Assembly (NCBI GenBank): GCA_937920085.1
Contig: CALETE010000094.1
Location: 1 to 64,000, forward strand
Source of the DNA: an uncultured Alphaproteobacteria bacterium
GTDB taxonomy: Bacteria; Pseudomonadota; Alphaproteobacteria; Caulobacterales; Caulobacteraceae
Direction: 5' to 3'
DNA length: 64,000 nt
The translations under genes were made by a program, and so were the position numbers. Under the pieces are notes generated by a model, which was not told the DNA's origin, made no database searches, and was given only the letters and a program-made list of their open reading frames with translations. Numbering within the stretch: the stretch's first letter is position 1; every line of letters begins with the position of its first letter. Shown here in pieces: positions 46,510-55,605 of the stretch.

Positions 46510-48177
46510 CTACCGCCCGAACTTCTGGAACTTGATCCGGCTGGGGATCAGGCTGTCGGCGCCCAGGCGGCGCTTCTTGTCTTCTTCGTAGGCTTCGAAA
46601 TTGCCCTCGAACCATTCCACATGGCTATCGCCTTCAAAGGCCAGGATGTGGGTGCAGAGACGGTCGAGGAACCAGCGGTCGTGGCTGATCACCACGGCGC
46701 AGCCGGCGAATTCGTCCAGGGCCTCTTCCAGGTTCTGCAGGGTTTCGATGTCCAGGTCGTTGGTCGGTTCGTCCAGCAGGATGACATTGCCGCCGGTGGT
46801 CAGGGTCTTGGCCAGGTGGACGCGATTGCGCTCACCGCCCGACAGCAGGCCGACCTTCTTCTGCTGATCGCCGCCCTTGAAGTTGAAGGAGCCCACATAG
46901 GAGCGAGTGTTGATCTCCCGCTTGCCGACCGTGAGAATGTCTAGGCCCTGGCTGACCTCCTGCCAGATGGTCTTGGCAGGATCGAGGGCATCGCGGCTCT
47001 GGTCCACGTAAGAGAGCTTCACCGTCTCGCCCAGGCGGAAGGTGCCGCTATCAGGCTGTTCTTGGCCGGTGATGATCCGGAACAGGGTGGACTTGCCCGC
47101 ACCATTGGGGCCGATGACGCCAACAATGCCGTTGGGCGGCAGCTTAAAGCTGAGGTTCTCGAACAGGACCTTGTCGCCATAGGACTTGCTGAGATTGTTC
47201 GCTTCCAGAACCACATTGCCTAACCGAGGGCCGGGCGGGATCTGGATGGTGGCAAAGGTCTGAGCGCCCCTGGCCAGCTCCTGCTCGCGGACCATTTCGT
47301 CATAGGCGGCCAGACGCGCCTTGGACTTGGCTTGGCGCGCCTTAGCACCGGACCGGACCCATTCTAGTTCCCGGGTCATGGCGCGCTGGCGGGCCGTGCT
47401 TTCCGACTGCTCCTGGACGATACGCTTGGTCTTCTGCTCTAGCCAGCCGGAGTAATTGCCCTCGTAGGGGATGCCCTTGCCGCGGTCGAGTTCCAGGGTC
47501 CACTTGGTCACTTGGTCGAGGAAATAGCGGTCGTGGGTCACCAGGATGACGCAGCCCGGGAAGGCTTCCAGGTGATGCTGCAGCCAGGCCACGCTCTCGG
47601 CGTCCAGGTGGTTGGTCGGTTCATCCAGCAACAGCATGTCGGGCTTTGACAGCAGCAGACGCGCCAGCGCCACGCGGCGCTTTTCACCGCCAGAGAGATT
47701 GTTGACCTTCCAGTCGTCTGGCGGGCAGCGCAGGGCGCCCATGGCCATTTCAACCTTGGAGTCGATGTCCCAGAGATCGCCGGCGTCGATCTTTTCCTGG
47801 AGGGCGGTCATCTCCTCCATCAGCTCGTCAGTATAATTTTCCCCTAGCTCAGCGGCGATGGCGTTGTAGCGATCAACGATCTGCTTTTCTTCGCACCAGG
47901 AAATGACATTGCCCCAGACGTCGAGGCTCTCATCCAGGTGGGGCTCCTGCTCCAGATAGCCCATCTTGACGCCATCAGCGGCCTTGGCCTCACCGCTGAA
48001 TTCGCTGTCCAGGCCAGCCATGATCTTCAGCAGGGTCGACTTACCCGAGCCGTTGACCCCGACCACACCGATCTTGGCGTCGGAATAGAAGGACAGCCAG
48101 ATGTTCTCGAACACCTTCTTGCCGCCTGGAAAGGCCTTGGTCAGGCCCTGCATCTGGAAAATGTATTGCTGCGCCAT
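46510..48177 (-). CDS. ettA: energy-dependent translational throttle ABC-F protein
   Basis: A 555-residue ABC-F protein with two ATPase domains: Walker A GVNGSGKST near 38-46 and GPNGAGKST near 352-360, signatures LSGGEKRR and LSGGERNR, and Walker B segments LLLDEPTNHLD and ILLDEPTNDLD. The domain linker (about 240-320) is rich in charged residues and binds near the ribosomal P-site tRNA. EttA gates entry of 70S initiation complexes into elongation in response to ATP/ADP. The order of segments and the N-terminus match EttA rather than other ABC-F members. Confidence 0.96.
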   Translation of the reverse strand: MAQQYIFQMQGLTKAFPGGKKVFENIWLSFYSDAKIGVVGVNGSGKSTLLKIMAGLDSEFSGEAKAADGVKMGYLEQEPHLDESLDVWGNVISWCEEKQIVDRYNAIAAELGENYTDELMEEMTALQEKIDAGDLWDIDSKVEMAMGALRCPPDDWKVNNLSGGEKRRVALARLLLSKPDMLLLDEPTNHLDAESVAWLQHHLEAFPGCVILVTHDRYFLDQVTKWTLELDRGKGIPYEGNYSGWLEQKTKRIVQEQSESTARQRAMTRELEWVRSGAKARQAKSKARLAAYDEMVREQELARGAQTFATIQIPPGPRLGNVVLEANNLSKSYGDKVLFENLSFKLPPNGIVGVIGPNGAGKSTLFRIITGQEQPDSGTFRLGETVKLSYVDQSRDALDPAKTIWQEVSQGLDILTVGKREINTRSYVGSFNFKGGDQQKKVGLLSGGERNRVHLAKTLTTGGNVILLDEPTNDLDIETLQNLEEALDEFAGCAVVISHDRWFLDRLCTHILAFEGDSHVEWFEGNFEAYEEDKKRRLGADSLIPSRIKFQKFGR

Positions 48178-48384
48178 GGGGCGTCGGGCTCACTGATCTA
48201 GGAATTTGGAGTTAGAGGCGGGAGATAGCGGGCGCAGGCCCTTAGCGCAATGTTGCCGATTGGCCTCAGCGGTTCATGGTCAGTCAAAGGTTCACAAGAT
48301 CGGCGTAAAATTGCAGCCAAACTGTCACAAACCTCCACTACCCCACCCCCACGTGCGGGGATCGCCCGCCGAATGGGGACTTAC

Positions 48385-50748
48385 ATGAAAATTGAACTCT
48401 TGGGCGGCGTCGCCGCCGCAACTTTGACTTTGGCTATGGGTCCTGCATGGGCCGCTGATGTTGCTGCAGCCGCCGCGCCGTCAGCAGAAGTCGAAGAAAT
48501 CGTCGTCTACGGCAAGGGCGAAAGCCGCCAGGTCCAAGAAATCCCGGTCCAAGACATTGCTCAGGCTGCGCCTGGCACCAGCCCAATCAAGCTGGTCGAA
48601 AAGCTGCCCGGCGTGAACTTCCAGTCGGCCGATGCCTTCGGTGCCTATGAGTGGTCGACCCGGATTTCGATCCGCGGTTTTAACCAAAACCAGCTGGGCT
48701 TCACCCTGGACGGTATTCCCTTGGGCGATATGAGCTATGGCAATTTCAACGGCCTGCACATCAGCCGCGCGATTTCCTCGGAAGATCTCGGCGGCGTGAA
48801 GCTGGCCCAGGGTGCCGGCTCATTGGCAACCGCCTCGACTTCGAACCTGGGCGGTGCCCTGCAGTTCGCAAGCCGCGACCCTTCTGACACCATGGCAGCC
48901 CTGGTCTCGGCGACCTATGGCTCTAACAATACCTCGCGCATCTTCCTTCGTGGCGAAACCGGCGTGACGGCAACTGGCGGCAAGGCCTATCTGTCCTATG
49001 CCCGTCAACAGGCCGACAAGTGGAAGGGCCAAGGCGAGCAGAAGCAAGAGCAGATCGACTTCAAGTTCGTGCAGCCGATCGGCGATTTCACCCTGACCGG
49101 CCTCTACGACTATTCCAAGCGCCGCGAGAATGACTACCAGGATCTGTCTTTCGACATGATCAAGCGCCTGGGCTACAGCCTCGACAACAATACCGGTCAT
49201 TGGGCTGACGCAGTTCAGATCGCCAAGGCCTATAATACGGCGTCCAACTATGCCGGCGCTAAGCCCATCCTCGATGGCAATGGCTGCTATACCGGTTCAG
49301 GCATCAATCCCTATCCGGGCAAGATCACCTGCGTCGACGACAGCTATTATGACGCGTCTGGCCTGCGGAACGACAAGCTCTGGGATCTCGGCCTGTCCGG
49401 CCCGATCGGAGACCTGAAGGTCGACGGCAAGATCTATGGTCACACCAATGACGGCCAGGGCACTTGGTACACACCCTATGTGCCATCTCCATACTATGGG
49501 GTGGTTGGGGCCACGACCAACAATGCACCCCTGTCCGTCCGCACCACCGAATACGCCATCGACCGTTTGGGCGCGATCGGCAATGCGACCTGGACCCTTG
49601 GGGCCCACAGCATCAGCTTCGGCGGCTGGATTGAAGAAAATCACTTCAACCAGGCTCGGCGGTTCTATGGCCTTGATCTGGCTTCGCCGCGCTCGTCCTT
49701 GGAGTTCATGACCAAGCCCTTCTACACCCAGTGGGAATACGCCTTTAAGACCAAGACGACCCAGGGTTATGTGGAAGACGTCTGGTCGGTGAATGATGCC
49801 CTGAAGGTCAATTTCGGCTTCAAGGCCGTGAAGGTTGAAGTCAGCGCCAGCACCATCCAGGGATCGCCTGTTCTGAAGGGAACCATCACGTCTAAGGATG
49901 GCTTCCTGCCGCAGGTTGGGGTTAGCTATAAGATCAATAGCGATCACGAACTCTTCGCGGGCTACACGGAAAACATGCGCGCATTCGGTGGGGCCCACAC
50001 CGGTGCCTCGCCCTTTGCTGGCAATCAGGCGACCTTCGACCTGATCATCGGGGCGACCAAGCTCTCCAATGGCAAGGCCCTGACCCTTCAGCCTGAAACC
50101 TCCAAGACCTTGGAAGCCGGCTGGCGCTTCAACACCGGCGACGTCCAGGGCGTTGCGGCTGTCTATTATGTGGAATTCAAGAACCGCCTTCTGGGCAATT
50201 CCACCGGTGCAGGCATTGTCGGCAATCCGACCGTGCTCTCCAATGTCGGCGGGGTGAAGTCCAAGGGCTTTGAAACCGCAGCGACCTGGAAGATGTCGGA
50301 CGCTTGGAGCCTGTTCGGGTCCTACGCGTATAATGACAGCACCTATTCGGACAATGTTCTGGACCCGACCTCCGGGGCGGTTCTGAAGGCCATTTCCGGC
50401 AAGACGGTGACCGATACGCCGAAGCACCTGTTCAATGCCGAACTGGCCTATGATCAGAACGGCTGGTACGCCAAGCTTGGCACCCACACGACCTCCAAGC
50501 GCTTCTTCACCTATACCAATGATCAGAGCGTGCCTGCGGTCACGACGGCTGACCTTTCGGCGGGCTACCGCTTCGAAGGCGAAGGCCTGACCAAGGGTCT
50601 GGAAATCCAGGCGAACATCACCAACCTCTTAGACAAGCAGTACATCTCGACGATCGGCTCCAATGGCTTTGGCTATGCTGGCGATAATCAGACCCTGCTG
50701 AACGCCGCACCGCGGCAGGCCTTCATTACGGTGCGCAAGGCCTTCTAA
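48385..50748 (+). CDS. TonB-dependent outer-membrane receptor
   Basis: A 787-residue outer-membrane transporter. A signal peptide ends near residue 23 (GPAWAAD), a TonB-box-like segment VEEIVVYGKG lies near 37-46, the plug follows (LPGVNFQSADAFG, SIRGFNQNQLGFTLDGIPLGD near 94-114 in parts) and a beta barrel of about 22 strands ends with a terminal phenylalanine (VRKAF). The substrate cannot be inferred; no iron box or siderophore gene is nearby, though xenosiderophore or carbohydrate transport is possible. ATG 48385 has GGGGA upstream. A strong hairpin follows the gene. Confidence 0.93.
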   Translation: MKIELLGGVAAATLTLAMGPAWAADVAAAAAPSAEVEEIVVYGKGESRQVQEIPVQDIAQAAPGTSPIKLVEKLPGVNFQSADAFGAYEWSTRISIRGFNQNQLGFTLDGIPLGDMSYGNFNGLHISRAISSEDLGGVKLAQGAGSLATASTSNLGGALQFASRDPSDTMAALVSATYGSNNTSRIFLRGETGVTATGGKAYLSYARQQADKWKGQGEQKQEQIDFKFVQPIGDFTLTGLYDYSKRRENDYQDLSFDMIKRLGYSLDNNTGHWADAVQIAKAYNTASNYAGAKPILDGNGCYTGSGINPYPGKITCVDDSYYDASGLRNDKLWDLGLSGPIGDLKVDGKIYGHTNDGQGTWYTPYVPSPYYGVVGATTNNAPLSVRTTEYAIDRLGAIGNATWTLGAHSISFGGWIEENHFNQARRFYGLDLASPRSSLEFMTKPFYTQWEYAFKTKTTQGYVEDVWSVNDALKVNFGFKAVKVEVSASTIQGSPVLKGTITSKDGFLPQVGVSYKINSDHELFAGYTENMRAFGGAHTGASPFAGNQATFDLIIGATKLSNGKALTLQPETSKTLEAGWRFNTGDVQGVAAVYYVEFKNRLLGNSTGAGIVGNPTVLSNVGGVKSKGFETAATWKMSDAWSLFGSYAYNDSTYSDNVLDPTSGAVLKAISGKTVTDTPKHLFNAELAYDQNGWYAKLGTHTTSKRFFTYTNDQSVPAVTTADLSAGYRFEGEGLTKGLEIQANITNLLDKQYISTIGSNGFGYAGDNQTLLNAAPRQAFITVRKAF

Positions 50749-50764
50749 GGCGCACACAGTCCAG

Positions 50765-50800
50765 GCGACGTGGGAAAGGTTTGGTCCTTTCCCACGTCGC
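50765..50800 (+). terminator. long hairpin between TonB receptor and amidase genes
   Basis: A perfect 15-bp stem GCGACGTGGGAAAGG/CCTTTCCCACGTCGC with a 6-base loop, 17 bases after the receptor stop. There is no U-run on either strand. It may terminate transcription or protect the upstream message end. Confidence 0.5.
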
Positions 50801-50859
50801 TATGGTCATTTCGATTTCGACGCTGTCAAATAGCCCCTGAAGCTTATGGAGTTCGGGGC

Positions 50860-52443
50860 ATGATGAAGGCAGTTCTGACGGCAGCAATGATCCTGGCCGC
50901 CGGGGGCGCTCAGGCGCAAGACGATCCCGCCTTCCAGTCCATGGCGCAATTTCAGGCGCAGATCGCCGCTGGCGAGGCCAGCTCGGTTTCGATCACTGAG
51001 GCCTACCTAGCCCGGATTGCGGCCCTGGATCGCAAGGGCCCCAAACTCAACAGCATTATCGCGTTAAATCCCCATGCCCTGGCTGACGCCAAGGCCCTGG
51101 ATGCGGAACGCAAGGCTGGCCATATCCGGGGGCCCCTGCATGGCCTACCTATCCTGATCAAAGACAATATCGAGTCCGCCGACGGCACGGCGACCACTGC
51201 GGGCTCCCTGGCCCTAAAGGCCAACATCACCAACCGCGATGCGCCCCTGGTCAAACGCCTGACCGACGCGGGCGCGGTGATCCTGGGCAAGGCCAACCTG
51301 TCGGAATGGGCCAACTACCGCTCGACCCGATCCATCAGTGGCTGGAGCGCCATGGGCGGCCTGGTGCACAATCCCTATGGCCTGGATCGCAGTTCCTGTG
51401 GCTCCAGCGCCGGCACGGGCGCTGGGATTGCAGCGGGTCTAGCCGCCGGGGGCGTCGGCACAGAAACAGACGGGTCCATCACCTGTCCCGCTGCTATCAA
51501 TGGCCTGGTGGGCTTAAAGCCGACAGTGGGCTTGGTCTCGCGGACCTTTGTCGTACCCATATCGGCCAGCCAGGACACAGCCGGCCCCATGACTCGATAT
51601 GTGGCAGATGCCGCAGCCATGCTGACCGCCATGGCCGGGTCTGATCCCGCAGATCCGGCCACCGTGGAAGCAGACCAACACAAGGTCGATTATCTAGCGG
51701 GCCTCGACGCCAAATCTCTCAAGGGTGCGCGCCTTGGTATTCTAAGGATTACAGCCGGTCGCTCTGCCCAGGCGGACGCCCTGTTTTCCGACACAGCTAA
51801 GGCGTTGGAAGCGGCGGGCGCGACCCTCGTGGAGGTCAAGACCCCAGACCTTGCGGCGATCAGCGCCGCCGAGGAGCTGGTCCTACGGACCGAGTTCAAA
51901 GCAGGGGTCAACGCCTATCTAGCCTCGACCAACCCTGAGAAGGTCAAGGCCCGGACCTTGGCTGACCTAATTGCCTTCAATGCTGCGGAGTCCAAGGAAC
52001 TAGCGCTCTTTGGCCAGGAGATCTTCATCGCCAGTCAGGTTGGACCAGGCCTGGATAACCCCGCCTACCTCAAGGCCAAGGCCGATGCCAAACGCCTGGC
52101 GGGGCCCGAGGGCATAGACGCTATGATTGCCAAGGACCACTTGGACGCCCTCATCGCCTGGAGCGGACCCACGGGCATTGTCGATCCGGTCAATGGAACC
52201 CGGATTTATGGCCCTCCCTCAGGTCTGGCCGCCGTCGCCGGCTATCCGCACCTCACCGTGCCCATGGGCTATGTCTCTGGGCTGCCAGTGGGTCTGTCTT
52301 TTATGGGGCCAGCCTGGTCTGAGGCTAAGCTGCTGAGCCTGGGCTATGCCTTCGAGCAGATGAGCAAGGCGCGGCGTAATCCAACCTTCCCGACCACCGT
52401 CGCGGCAAGGCCCGAGATCGGGACCGCCCTCGACCCTGAGTAA
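50860..52443 (+). CDS. exported amidase (amidase signature family)
   Basis: A 527-residue Ser-cisSer-Lys hydrolase with a probable signal peptide (MILAAGGAQAQ, cleavage near 20). The catalytic lysine is in LIKDNIES near 101, the cis-serine in GSSAGTG near 182, and the nucleophile serine in ETDGSITCP near 206. Length and glycine-rich core fit bacterial amidases that split aliphatic or aryl amides; being exported it probably acts on environmental or cell-wall-derived amides. The start at 50860 (or the adjacent ATG at 50863) is chosen because the longer frame reads through the hairpin. It is not obviously linked to the receptor. Confidence 0.88.
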   Translation: MMKAVLTAAMILAAGGAQAQDDPAFQSMAQFQAQIAAGEASSVSITEAYLARIAALDRKGPKLNSIIALNPHALADAKALDAERKAGHIRGPLHGLPILIKDNIESADGTATTAGSLALKANITNRDAPLVKRLTDAGAVILGKANLSEWANYRSTRSISGWSAMGGLVHNPYGLDRSSCGSSAGTGAGIAAGLAAGGVGTETDGSITCPAAINGLVGLKPTVGLVSRTFVVPISASQDTAGPMTRYVADAAAMLTAMAGSDPADPATVEADQHKVDYLAGLDAKSLKGARLGILRITAGRSAQADALFSDTAKALEAAGATLVEVKTPDLAAISAAEELVLRTEFKAGVNAYLASTNPEKVKARTLADLIAFNAAESKELALFGQEIFIASQVGPGLDNPAYLKAKADAKRLAGPEGIDAMIAKDHLDALIAWSGPTGIVDPVNGTRIYGPPSGLAAVAGYPHLTVPMGYVSGLPVGLSFMGPAWSEAKLLSLGYAFEQMSKARRNPTFPTTVAARPEIGTALDPE

Positions 52444-52505
52444 GGTGGCGCACGCCGAACGGGCGGCCTAGCCCCGGACCGCAAGCGGCGGCCCGGGTGT
52501 CTTGA

Positions 52506-53732
52506 TCATCGACCTGTAGGCATGTCCTTGAAGGCCACGTCCTTATCGACGCGGATATCGCCAGGCAGACCCAGAACCCGCTCGGCAATGATGTTCTTCA
52601 GGATTTCGTCCGTGCCGCCGGCGATCCGCAGGCCGGGGGCAAACATGACCGAGCTCTGGAAACCGCCATGCTGCGGGGCCAGGTCAACATCATTGATGAT
52701 GCCGTACTGATCGAGCATTTCCAGGGCTTCGTTGGCGAGGTCCTGCATTTGCACGGCTGACACGATCTTGCCGATGGAGCTTTCTGGGCCAGGCGTCTGC
52801 CCCCGAGACAAGGCGGTCATGGTCCGGTTGCGGGTGTGCTTTAGGCCTTCGGCCTGGACATACCAATCGGCCAGCTTCTCGCGAAGGGAGCTGTCCTTTA
52901 GGGCCGGACCACCGTCCATGCCCGGCGTCTGGCGCGCGGCGTCCATGAACTGAGACCAGCCCATGCCTGTGGCCCCGCCGACGGCAAGACGCTCATTCAT
53001 CAGGGTGACAAGGCTGACCTTCCAGCCATCGCCAATACCACCGAGGCGCTGGCTGTCCTTGATCCGCAGATCGGTGAAGAAGACTTCGTTGAAGCCCGAT
53101 CCCCCCGACATCTGATGGATCGGCTTCACCTCGACCGCCGGGTCCTTCATGTCGATCCAGAACATGGTCAGACCCTTGTGCTTAGGCACGGTGGGGTCGG
53201 TACGCACGATGACAATGCCGAAGTCCGAGAACTGGGCACCGGTGGTCCAGACCTTCTGGCCATTGATGATCCAATCACCGGAACCATCGGGCGCGCGCTC
53301 GGCCTTGGTGCGGGCAGCGGCCACATCAGACCCGCCGGAGGGTTCTGAGAACAGCTGGCACCAGATCTCTTCGCCACGGATGGCGGGACCGGCGAACCGC
53401 GCCTTGGTGGCCTCATCGGCAAAATTCATCACGGTCGGTACGCACATGCCAAGACCGATCTGGAAAGGATTGCCAGGGATCGGATACTTGGCCTCTTCCT
53501 GGCCGAAAATCACGCTCTGCAAGGGCGTACCGCCCTGCCCGCCCCATTCCTTCGGCCAGGTGATGCAGGCATAGCCCGCAGCCGCTTTCTTAGCCTGCCA
53601 AGCTCTTGAGTCGGCCAGGGAGTCTGAACCCTCTGGGTCAGATCCTACGTGCGCTTTGGGGGCATTGGCTTCGAGCCAGGTCTTCACCTGAGCGCGGTAG
53701 GCGGCTTCTTCGTGCGAATCGTTGAAATCCAT
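52506..53732 (-). CDS. acyl-CoA dehydrogenase, larger subunit type
   Basis: A 408-residue flavoprotein. The middle domain has FSEPSGGSDVAAARTKAE near 128-145, quoted in part as SEPSGGSDVA, and the C-terminus has the GGTDEILKNIIAERVLGLP end (GGTDEILKN quoted). It matches long acyl-CoA dehydrogenases that work as alpha2beta2 pairs in dicarboxylate or sterol side-chain degradation. The next gene upstream (14-base gap) encodes a second, smaller acyl-CoA dehydrogenase; the pair is typical of heteromeric enzymes. The ATG at 53732 follows AAGGA. Confidence 0.9.
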   Translation of the reverse strand: MDFNDSHEEAAYRAQVKTWLEANAPKAHVGSDPEGSDSLADSRAWQAKKAAAGYACITWPKEWGGQGGTPLQSVIFGQEEAKYPIPGNPFQIGLGMCVPTVMNFADEATKARFAGPAIRGEEIWCQLFSEPSGGSDVAAARTKAERAPDGSGDWIINGQKVWTTGAQFSDFGIVIVRTDPTVPKHKGLTMFWIDMKDPAVEVKPIHQMSGGSGFNEVFFTDLRIKDSQRLGGIGDGWKVSLVTLMNERLAVGGATGMGWSQFMDAARQTPGMDGGPALKDSSLREKLADWYVQAEGLKHTRNRTMTALSRGQTPGPESSIGKIVSAVQMQDLANEALEMLDQYGIINDVDLAPQHGGFQSSVMFAPGLRIAGGTDEILKNIIAERVLGLPGDIRVDKDVAFKDMPTGR

Positions 53733-53746
53733 AATCTCGATGTCCT

Positions 53747-54859
53747 TTAAGCGGCCGCGTTGCGGCGTTCGAGGTGGCTGACAAGGCGTTCTTTCCAGAC
53801 CCGGGGCGCGCCGGCCACGAGGGATAGCTGGCGAGACCGCCGATAGTAGAAGTGGCAATCCATCTGCCAGGTAAAGCCGATGCCGCCGTGGGTCTGGATA
53901 TTTTCCTTAGACGCGAACCAGAAGGCTTCTGAGGCCGCAATCCGGGCCGCGCTCGCGGCGATGGGCAGCTCGCTGGCGTCGGTATTGAGCGCCCAGGCCC
54001 CGTAATATGCATTGGAGCGGGCCAGTTCGTTCTTCACATACATGTCGGCCAGCTTGTGCTTGATGGCCTGATAGCTGGCGATGGTGCGGCCAAAGGCGTA
54101 GCGCTCAAGGGCATAGTCCTTGGCCATTTCCAGGCTGCGGTCAGCGCCACCGGTCTGTTCGAAGGCCAGCAGGATGGCGGCGCGATCAAGGATCTGTTCC
54201 AGCAGGTTAAGGCCTTCGCCAGCACCGCCCAGGCGCTCAGCCTTGGCGCCTGAGAAGGTCAACTTGGCGGCATCACGGGTGGGATCAAGGGTCTTAAGCG
54301 GCTCACGGACGACACCGGCCATATCCACCAGATAGAGGCCCGGTTGACCGCCTTCCTTGGCCAGGACCAGGGCGACGTCAGCAATATCCCCATCGGTCAC
54401 TGGGATCTTGACCCCTGACAGCTTGCCGCCCTCAACGCTGGCCGAGACCGTTGCCGCCGAAACCGCACCAGGGCCTTCTGAGGTCGCCAAGCAGCCGATG
54501 ATCTCACCCGCCGCGATCTTGGGCAGATAGGCTGATTTCTGAGCTTCAGTCCCGGCCAGCATGATGGCTTCGGCCAGCATATACACCGTGGAGGCAAAAG
54601 GGATTGGTGCCACAACGCGGCCGAGCTCCTCGGCAATCACACACAGCTCAAGATGCCCCAAACCCAGGCCGCCGTGGGCTTCAGGGATGGCTGCGCCTAG
54701 CCAGCCTTGGGCCGCAACGGCCTTCCAGAGGTCGGCGTCATAGGCCTTGGCGTCATCCTCGAGCACCTTGCGCACCTGCGAGGTTGGGCAGTTGGCTTCT
54801 AGGAACTTGCGCGCCTCGCCCTTTAGAAATTTCTGGTCGTCCGAAAAGTCGAAATTCAT
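53747..54859 (-). CDS. acyl-CoA dehydrogenase, smaller subunit type
   Basis: A 370-residue acyl-CoA dehydrogenase relative: FDFSDDQKFLKGEARKFL at the start (DFSDDQKF quoted), ERYAFGRTIASYQAIKHKLADM near 240-262 (FGRTIASYQAIKH quoted) and QTHGGIGFTWQMD near 329-341. The middle part is shorter and lacks the GSGSD-type FAD loop seen in the larger gene product, as in the second subunit of heteromeric enzymes. It is first in the pair, and the divergent region upstream contains a TTGAC-N5-GTCAA repeat. ATG 54859 is preceded by GAGGGCGGAA. Confidence 0.9.
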   Translation of the reverse strand: MNFDFSDDQKFLKGEARKFLEANCPTSQVRKVLEDDAKAYDADLWKAVAAQGWLGAAIPEAHGGLGLGHLELCVIAEELGRVVAPIPFASTVYMLAEAIMLAGTEAQKSAYLPKIAAGEIIGCLATSEGPGAVSAATVSASVEGGKLSGVKIPVTDGDIADVALVLAKEGGQPGLYLVDMAGVVREPLKTLDPTRDAAKLTFSGAKAERLGGAGEGLNLLEQILDRAAILLAFEQTGGADRSLEMAKDYALERYAFGRTIASYQAIKHKLADMYVKNELARSNAYYGAWALNTDASELPIAASAARIAASEAFWFASKENIQTHGGIGFTWQMDCHFYYRRSRQLSLVAGAPRVWKERLVSHLERRNAAA

Positions 54860-54938
54860 TTCCGCCCTCACCCGGCATCTGCCGGTCCATAGTGATCTCG
54901 GCGACGACCATACGCGCCTTGCAGGCCCCCTGGGAAGA

Positions 54939-54953
54939 TTGACTTGGCGTCAA
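54939..54953. promoter_or_regulatory. inverted repeat upstream of the acyl-CoA dehydrogenase pair
   Basis: TTGAC, 5 bases, GTCAA: a perfect 5-5-5 arrangement in the divergent region between the dehydrogenase pair and an unknown gene. It could be a regulator site or a -35 box for either direction. Confidence 0.4.
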
Positions 54954-55003
54954 CAATTTCAGGGTTTTATGGGAAGGATCGATTTTGATTTTAGGACCCC
55001 GCC

Positions 55004-55579
55004 ATGGCCAAGGCCGTTTTTCATAGAAACCAGCGGGTCTGGGTTGAAAGCGTGGGCGCATGGGCGGTGATCGAAAAGATCAATCCGGTCTGGGTCCGCG
55101 GCTTTGATGAGCCTGTAAAGGTTACCTATGACGTCGGTTTGGGCCGGGACTTTCAGGCGCACGAATTGCGCGCGGAACAATTCGACGAAGAAGCGGGCAT
55201 AGACATCGGCCCCCCCTGGCGGCTCCTGCGCGCACACAACAGATGGCAGACGATCGAAGACTGTCGCCAACATCCTTATCCCGGCAGCTTTCCCGTGGTG
55301 GTCACAGACGCCAACGACTGGGGTGGCTGGCGAACACCGGGTGCCGAATACGATCGCGATCCGCATAAGATCGAATATCAGGCGCGACTGATTGCCTCTG
55401 CACCGCATTTGCTGGCGATTGCCAGGTCTGTGGCTGCCTTGACGGCCTCGACACCCCGCCCGTCCGCCGAACTGAAGCGCCTCGCCTCAGAGGCTGCCAA
55501 GGTGGAAAAATTCCTGAAGGACTCACCAGCGCCCCCAGAGGGGAGCGACCTGGACGATGACCTGGCGCAGACTGGATAA
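55004..55579 (+). CDS. conserved hypothetical protein
   Basis: A 191-residue protein that I do not recognise. The N-terminal 60 residues (HRNQRVWVESVGAWAVIEKINPVWVRG in parts; KVTYDVGLGRDFQAHEL) look like a small SH3-like beta barrel, the middle (about 65-135) has a WRLLRAHNRW block and WGGWRTPGAEYDRDP, and the C-terminus is helical and ends in an acidic tail. No signal peptide. It is divergent from the acyl-CoA dehydrogenase pair. Confidence 0.6.
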   Translation: MAKAVFHRNQRVWVESVGAWAVIEKINPVWVRGFDEPVKVTYDVGLGRDFQAHELRAEQFDEEAGIDIGPPWRLLRAHNRWQTIEDCRQHPYPGSFPVVVTDANDWGGWRTPGAEYDRDPHKIEYQARLIASAPHLLAIARSVAALTASTPRPSAELKRLASEAAKVEKFLKDSPAPPEGSDLDDDLAQTG

Positions 55580-55605
55580 GGGTTGCAGCAGGACCTGAAA
55601 GAGCC

